Notes under the pieces: generated by a model
What the model was told of the DNA's origin: nothing
The model's database searches: none
The model's input: only the letters and a program-made list of their open reading frames with translations
Made by a program: the position numbers and the translations under genes
Assembly: GCA_030528965.1 (NCBI GenBank)
Contig: JAUMXS010000049.1
Coordinates: forward strand, 1-9,294
Source of the DNA: Eubacteriales bacterium
GTDB taxonomy: Bacteria > Bacillota > Clostridia > Oscillospirales > Oscillospiraceae
Direction of reading: 5' to 3'
DNA length: 9,294 nucleotides
Shown: positions 6,553 through 9,294 of the stretch, one piece after another
Layout of the letters: every line of letters begins with the position of its first letter
Numbering within the stretch: the stretch's first letter is position 1

Positions 6553-6590
6553 TTTTATTTTATTCACAATCACACAAGACAATTATTGTT

Positions 6591-6619
6591 ATTATAGTCC
6601 ATATGCGGAAACTGGTCAA
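6591..6619 (-). promoter_or_regulatory. Near-consensus sigma-A promoter of the rhomboid-propeller operon
   Basis: On the minus strand TTGACC (6619-6614) and a perfect TATAAT (6596-6591) are separated by exactly 17 nt. Eleven of twelve hexamer bases match consensus. The predicted start near 6584 gives an untranslated leader of about 156 nt before the TTG start. Confidence 0.8.
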
Positions 6620-6774
6620 GCAATTCCTTTCATCTGCAGTTTCTCATCCGTTCCGTCGTTTTTTCTTGTGTTTCAACGGATTACAGGCCACTTTTCGCCC
6701 GGTCCCCCAGCATAAGACGAGGCGACAAAGCTCTCTGTTTTTCGTCATTTTTTTGCTTAAATGTATTTTCCCTC
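6620..6774. other. Divergent intergenic stretch with no recognised gene
   Basis: This is the core of the 477-bp gap between the rhomboid-like gene and metK, between the two promoters. Short open frames exist on the plus strand (for example 6510-6779, 89 codons), but they have no ribosome site, no recognisable domain and an Arg/Phe/Ser-rich composition typical of chance frames, and they span the opposing promoter. A weak inverted repeat GACGA/TCGTC (6716-6720 with 6742-6746) precedes a T-run. I looked for the GC-rich core and conserved strands of a SAM-I (S-box) riboswitch and did not find them. I see nothing else I can name. Confidence 0.6.
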
Positions 6775-6803
6775 TTTAATTTAAGAAATGGATGTGTTAT
6801 TAT
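6775..6803 (+). promoter_or_regulatory. Probable metK promoter with extended -10
   Basis: TATTAT (6798-6803) preceded by TGT forms an extended -10 (TGnTATTAT). A weak -35, TTTAAT (6775-6780), lies 17 nt upstream. Predicted transcription start is near 6810, giving a leader of about 95 nt to metK. An alternative pair, TTGCTT (6753-6758) with TTAATT (6776-6781), also has 17-nt spacing but a poorer -10. Confidence 0.55.
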
Positions 6804-6905
6804 AAAATGTAAATGAAGTTTTATCGTGATATTTGCGTTTTTGTTTTGAACTCTTCGCAGATGTTTTCCCCGAATATTGCATTTTCAGAAAGGAAGCTTT
6901 GAAAA

Positions 6906-8081
6906 ATGAAAAAATACAATGGTCATGTTTTTACCTCTGAATCGGTCACCGAGGGTCATCCCGATAAAATGTGCGACCAGATCTCCGATGCCGTACTCGA
7001 CGCTATCATCGGTCAGGATCCTCAGGCCCGCGTTGCCTGCGAATCCATCTGTACCACCGGCATGGTCCTGGTAATGGGTGAGATCAGCACGAACTGCTAT
7101 GTTGACATTCCCGCCATCGTCCGTCAGACAGTCCGCGAGATCGGTTACGACCATCCCGAATACGGTTTCGATTACAAGACCTGTGCCGTTCTCAGCTCCA
7201 TTGACGAGCAGAGCCCGGATATTGCGCAGGGTGTCAATCATTCTTATGACAGCGTCGATGAAGCAGAGCAGGGTGCCGGCGACCAGGGCATGATGTTCGG
7301 TTTTGCCTGTGATGAGACCCCGGAACTCATGCCTGCTCCGATCGCGATGGCCCATCGTCTCTCTTACCGTCTTGCGCAGGTCCGCAAGAGCGGCGAACTC
7401 CCCTGGCTCCGTCCCGACGGAAAGAGCCAGGTCTCTGTCCAGTATGACAAAGACGGAAAAATCGTCCGTCTTCCCGCCATTGTTGTTTCCACGCAGCACT
7501 CGCCCGAAATTCCCGTTGAAGAGCTGCGCGAAGCTGTCCGCGAAACCATCATCAAGCCCGTTATCCCCGCCGAACTGATGGATGCCGATACCCAGATCTT
7601 CATCAACCCGACCGGACGCTTCGTAGTGGGCGGCCCCGTCGGTGACTCCGGTCTCACCGGCCGTAAGATCATCGTTGACACCTACGGCGGTTACGGCAGC
7701 CACGGCGGCGGCGCTTTCTCCGGCAAGGACCCCTCCAAGGTCGACCGTTCCGCGGCTTACATGGCGCGTTACATTGCCAAGAACCTCGTGGCCGCCGGCC
7801 TCGCCCGCCGCTGCCAGCTGGAGCTCGCCTATGCCATCGGTGTTGCCCAGCCTGTTTCCGTGTTTGTGGATTCCTACGGTACCGGCGTCGTTTCCGACGA
7901 GCGTCTGGCCGAGATCGTTCGTGAGAACTTCGATCTCCGTCCCGCACAGATCATTTCCAGACTTGACCTGCGCCGTCCCATCTACCGTCAGACCGCGGCC
8001 TACGGTCACTTCGGCCGTCTGGATGTTGATTTCCCCTGGGAGCGTCTGGATGCCGTTGATACTCTGAAGAATTATCTGTAA
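6906..8081 (+). CDS. metK: S-adenosylmethionine synthetase (methionine adenosyltransferase)
   Basis: MetK makes S-adenosylmethionine from methionine and ATP, releasing phosphate and pyrophosphate; it works as a cytosolic tetramer needing Mg and K. The 391 residues are full length for the family. Visible hallmarks are [20 protein letters not shown] (13-32), with the catalytic-loop GHPDK at 17-21, the ATP-binding hexapeptide GAGDQG (123-128) followed by FGFACDET, the glycine-rich [19 protein letters not shown] (267-285) and the AYAIGVAQP segment (308-316). The ATG at 6906 has AGGAAG (6891-6896) 9 nt upstream. Codon use leans strongly to C-ending and CGT/CGC forms, as expected for a highly expressed gene. 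No SAM riboswitch is recognisable upstream, so control is probably at the promoter or post-transcriptional. rlmB follows after 18 nt with no terminator between. Confidence 0.98.
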   Translation: MKKYNGHVFTSESVTEGHPDKMCDQISDAVLDAIIGQDPQARVACESICTTGMVLVMGEISTNCYVDIPAIVRQTVREIGYDHPEYGFDYKTCAVLSSIDEQSPDIAQGVNHSYDSVDEAEQGAGDQGMMFGFACDETPELMPAPIAMAHRLSYRLAQVRKSGELPWLRPDGKSQVSVQYDKDGKIVRLPAIVVSTQHSPEIPVEELREAVRETIIKPVIPAELMDADTQIFINPTGRFVVGGPVGDSGLTGRKIIVDTYGGYGSHGGGAFSGKDPSKVDRSAAYMARYIAKNLVAAGLARRCQLELAYAIGVAQPVSVFVDSYGTGVVSDERLAEIVRENFDLRPAQIISRLDLRRPIYRQTAAYGHFGRLDVDFPWERLDAVDTLKNYL

Positions 8082-8099
8082 GCTTGCGAGGAAACACCC

Positions 8100-8858
8100 A
8101 TGCCTTTCGAAAATGACCGCGAGGGCCTGATCGAGGGACGAAACGCCGTGCTGGAGGCATTACGTGCCGGCCGTCCCATCGATAAACTTTATATCGTGAA
8201 CCAAAATGCCGATCGTTCGCTGTCCCGTCTGGCCGCGCTGGCGCGCGAAGCCGGTACGGTAGTGGTCCCCTGTGACCGCCGCAAGCTCGACACCTTGAGT
8301 GCGACAGGCGCCCATCAGGGCGTCATCGCATTGGGTGCCGTTCGTGAATACTGCAGTCCGGACGACATTCTGGCCCTTGCGGAATCAAGGAACGAAGATC
8401 CTTTTGTCATCGTCTGCGATGAGATCACCGATCCGCATAACCTTGGCGCCATTCTCCGTACTGCCGAGTGTGTCGGCGCTCATGGTGTTATCCTTCCGAA
8501 ACGCCGCAGCGCCGGTCTCACCGCCATTGTGGACAAGACCAGCGCGGGTGCAGCGGAGCATATGCTCGTTGCCCGTGTTCCCAATCTTCCCACCGCGCTG
8601 AAAAATCTTCGGGAACGCGGTCTTTGGATCTTCGGTACCGACGCAAATGCCAAGTCCGCTCTCTGGGATACCGATCTTCGCGGCCCTGTATGTCTCGTCA
8701 TCGGTTCCGAGGGTGATGGAATGGGCCGTCTGGTGAGGGAAAACTGTGACGTTCTCGTCAGCATTCCCATGTATGGCAAGATATCCTCTCTCAATGCCTC
8801 CGCGGCCTCGGCTGTCGTAATGTATGAAGTCTTGCGGCAGCGCTGCCATCATGTCTGA
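8100..8858 (+). CDS. rlmB: SpoU-family (SPOUT) 23S rRNA 2'-O-methyltransferase, RlmB/TrmH type
   Basis: The 252-residue protein is full length for the RlmB/YacO group, which uses S-adenosylmethionine to 2'-O-methylate rRNA (G2251 of 23S rRNA for E. coli RlmB); the exact site here is not shown by sequence. The N-terminal substrate-binding domain (about 8-80) begins LIEGRNAVLEAL, as usual for the group. The knotted SPOUT domain has all three motifs: DPHNLGAILRTAE (111-123, with Asn114 and Arg120), LVIGSEGDGMGRLV (199-212) and ISSLNASAASAVVMYEVLRQR (228-248). GAGGAAA lies about 8 nt before the ATG. It sits 18 nt after metK and 18 nt before the next gene, so the three very likely form one operon linking SAM supply to a SAM user. 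Other SpoU paralogues are possible, but order and length favour RlmB. Confidence 0.92.
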   Translation: MPFENDREGLIEGRNAVLEALRAGRPIDKLYIVNQNADRSLSRLAALAREAGTVVVPCDRRKLDTLSATGAHQGVIALGAVREYCSPDDILALAESRNEDPFVIVCDEITDPHNLGAILRTAECVGAHGVILPKRRSAGLTAIVDKTSAGAAEHMLVARVPNLPTALKNLRERGLWIFGTDANAKSALWDTDLRGPVCLVIGSEGDGMGRLVRENCDVLVSIPMYGKISSLNASAASAVVMYEVLRQRCHHV

Positions 8859-8876
8859 CGGAAGGCGGTCTGCAGA

Positions 8877-9294
8877 ATGTCTGACAGAGAATATGATTAC
8901 CCCCTGAATGATTGGAACTTCGATGAACTCGATACTATAGATGCTTCGGAATTTTCGCTGGAGGCCATTCTTGCCGAATTCCGCAGCGCTCCCCGGGATG
9001 CCCGGCCCACACAGGAGGAATCCATACAGGAGGATTCCCCCGTACAGGTGGCCCCCATACAGGAGGAAGAATCTGCGGAGGAGCCTGCAGATGAGTCCGC
9101 GTCTGTGGTCCTGACAGAAGAGGAAAACGACAGCGATATCGGCTCGGCTTCCATCAGCAGTATCGATGAACTGCTTGAACCGGAAACCGTTCCCTCCGAA
9201 CCCGCTCCGGACCTCGTTGAGCCGGAGGAGGAGCTTTCAGAAGCGACCGATGAAGAAGCGCCCTCTGCGTCTGATGATCGTAGGCGTGCCAAAC
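8877..9294 (+). CDS. Unknown protein with a very acidic N-terminal region (runs off right edge)
   Basis: From the ATG at 8877 the frame is open for 139 codons to the edge. GGAAGG lies 11 nt upstream, and the gap after rlmB is 18 nt, so it is probably the third gene of the metK operon. The segment seen begins MSDREYDYPLNDWNFDELDT, followed by a short amphipathic stretch ASEFSLEAILAEFRSAP (about 23-39), then a low-complexity Glu/Asp/Ser/Pro-rich region (about 40-130). It turns basic (DDRRRAK) at the very end, as often happens just before a membrane segment. I infer a disordered cytosolic N-terminus of a larger, possibly membrane-bound protein, but the rest is not in the window. I recognise no family; the opposite strand is also open here but has no supported start or composition. 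Confidence 0.78.
   Translation, partial: MSDREYDYPLNDWNFDELDTIDASEFSLEAILAEFRSAPRDARPTQEESIQEDSPVQVAPIQEEESAEEPADESASVVLTEEENDSDIGSASISSIDELLEPETVPSEPAPDLVEPEEELSEATDEEAPSASDDRRRAK
9009..9071 (+). repeat. Degenerate 15-17 nt tandem repeat with SD-like AGGAGG cores
   Basis: Four imperfect copies of a unit of the form ACAGGAGGAnTCC occur in a row inside the acidic gene, encoding QEES, IQEDSP, VQVAP and IQEEE. Three copies contain AGGAGG, matching the anti-Shine-Dalgarno sequence. Repeat slippage probably built this part of the low-complexity region. Confidence 0.55.

Noticed and set aside
6538..6560. Hairpin plus T-run as a plus-strand terminator
   Set aside because: The shape fits, but no plus-strand gene ends here, so I list it only as a leader hairpin of the minus-strand operon.
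6640..6750. Small RNA such as SRP or 6S RNA in the divergent gap
   Set aside because: A short stretch resembled part of the SRP RNA, but the conserved GGAAG-type loop and long helix are missing, and no promoter and terminator pair frames it.
6510..6779. 89-codon plus-strand frame upstream of metK
   Set aside because: No ribosome site, chance-like composition, and it overlaps the leader and promoter of the divergent operon and reaches into the metK -35.
6885..8009. 374-codon minus-strand frame across metK
   Set aside because: metK on the plus strand has every family motif; the antisense frame is Gly/Asp/Thr-rich with no recognisable domain.
9009..9071. Short CRISPR-like or mobile-element repeat
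   Set aside because: Units are 15-17 nt, contiguous without spacers and in frame within a gene, so they are a coding tandem repeat.
8897..9292. Ser-rich minus-strand frame at the right edge
   Set aside because: It is the mirror of Glu/Asp-rich codons of the plus-strand gene, which has a ribosome site and fits the operon.

Overview
The window looks like core chromosome of a Gram-positive bacterium of the Bacillota (Firmicutes), most likely the class Clostridia. The main reason is the gene order rimP-nusA-ylxR-ylxQ-infB, with the two small genes ylxR and ylxQ between nusA and infB, as in the Bacillus/Clostridium nusA-infB operon. A NusA that ends right after its second KH domain and strong AGGAGG-type ribosome binding sites agree with this. 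Coding DNA is moderately GC-rich with many C-ending codons, while intergenic DNA is AT-rich. I cannot name a genus from the sequence alone. I see no phage, IS, CRISPR, tRNA or rRNA.

Layout: three transcription units. (1) On the minus strand, 3667 down to 1: a sigma-A promoter with an extended -10, a roughly 100-nt leader holding a perfect 11-bp terminator-like hairpin, then rimP, nusA, ylxR, ylxQ and the first 419 codons of infB, which runs off the left edge. The last three genes are tightly coupled (8-nt and 4-nt overlaps). (2) On the minus strand, 6619 down to 3743: a near-consensus promoter, a roughly 156-nt leader with small, partly mutually exclusive hairpins, a rhomboid-like membrane protein with a C-terminal zinc-binding domain (TTG start), then 16 nt later a membrane-anchored, PQQ-like beta-propeller protein. 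(3) On the plus strand, 6775 to the right edge: a probable promoter, metK, rlmB and the start of a very acidic unknown protein, with 18-nt gaps between genes.

The genes fit together as follows. Unit 1 makes ribosome maturation, transcription elongation and translation initiation factors, and its leader hairpin is a good candidate for feedback control by NusA. Unit 3 pairs the enzyme that makes S-adenosylmethionine with an rRNA methyltransferase that uses it. Unit 2 is the least understood: a rhomboid-fold protein that appears to lack the catalytic His, encoded with an extracytoplasmic propeller protein. It is the best candidate here for undescribed biology, but it is a two-gene envelope module of unknown role rather than a recognisable new system.

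The 477-bp divergent region between the rhomboid-like gene and metK holds both promoters and several hairpins. I recognise no gene or SAM riboswitch in it.
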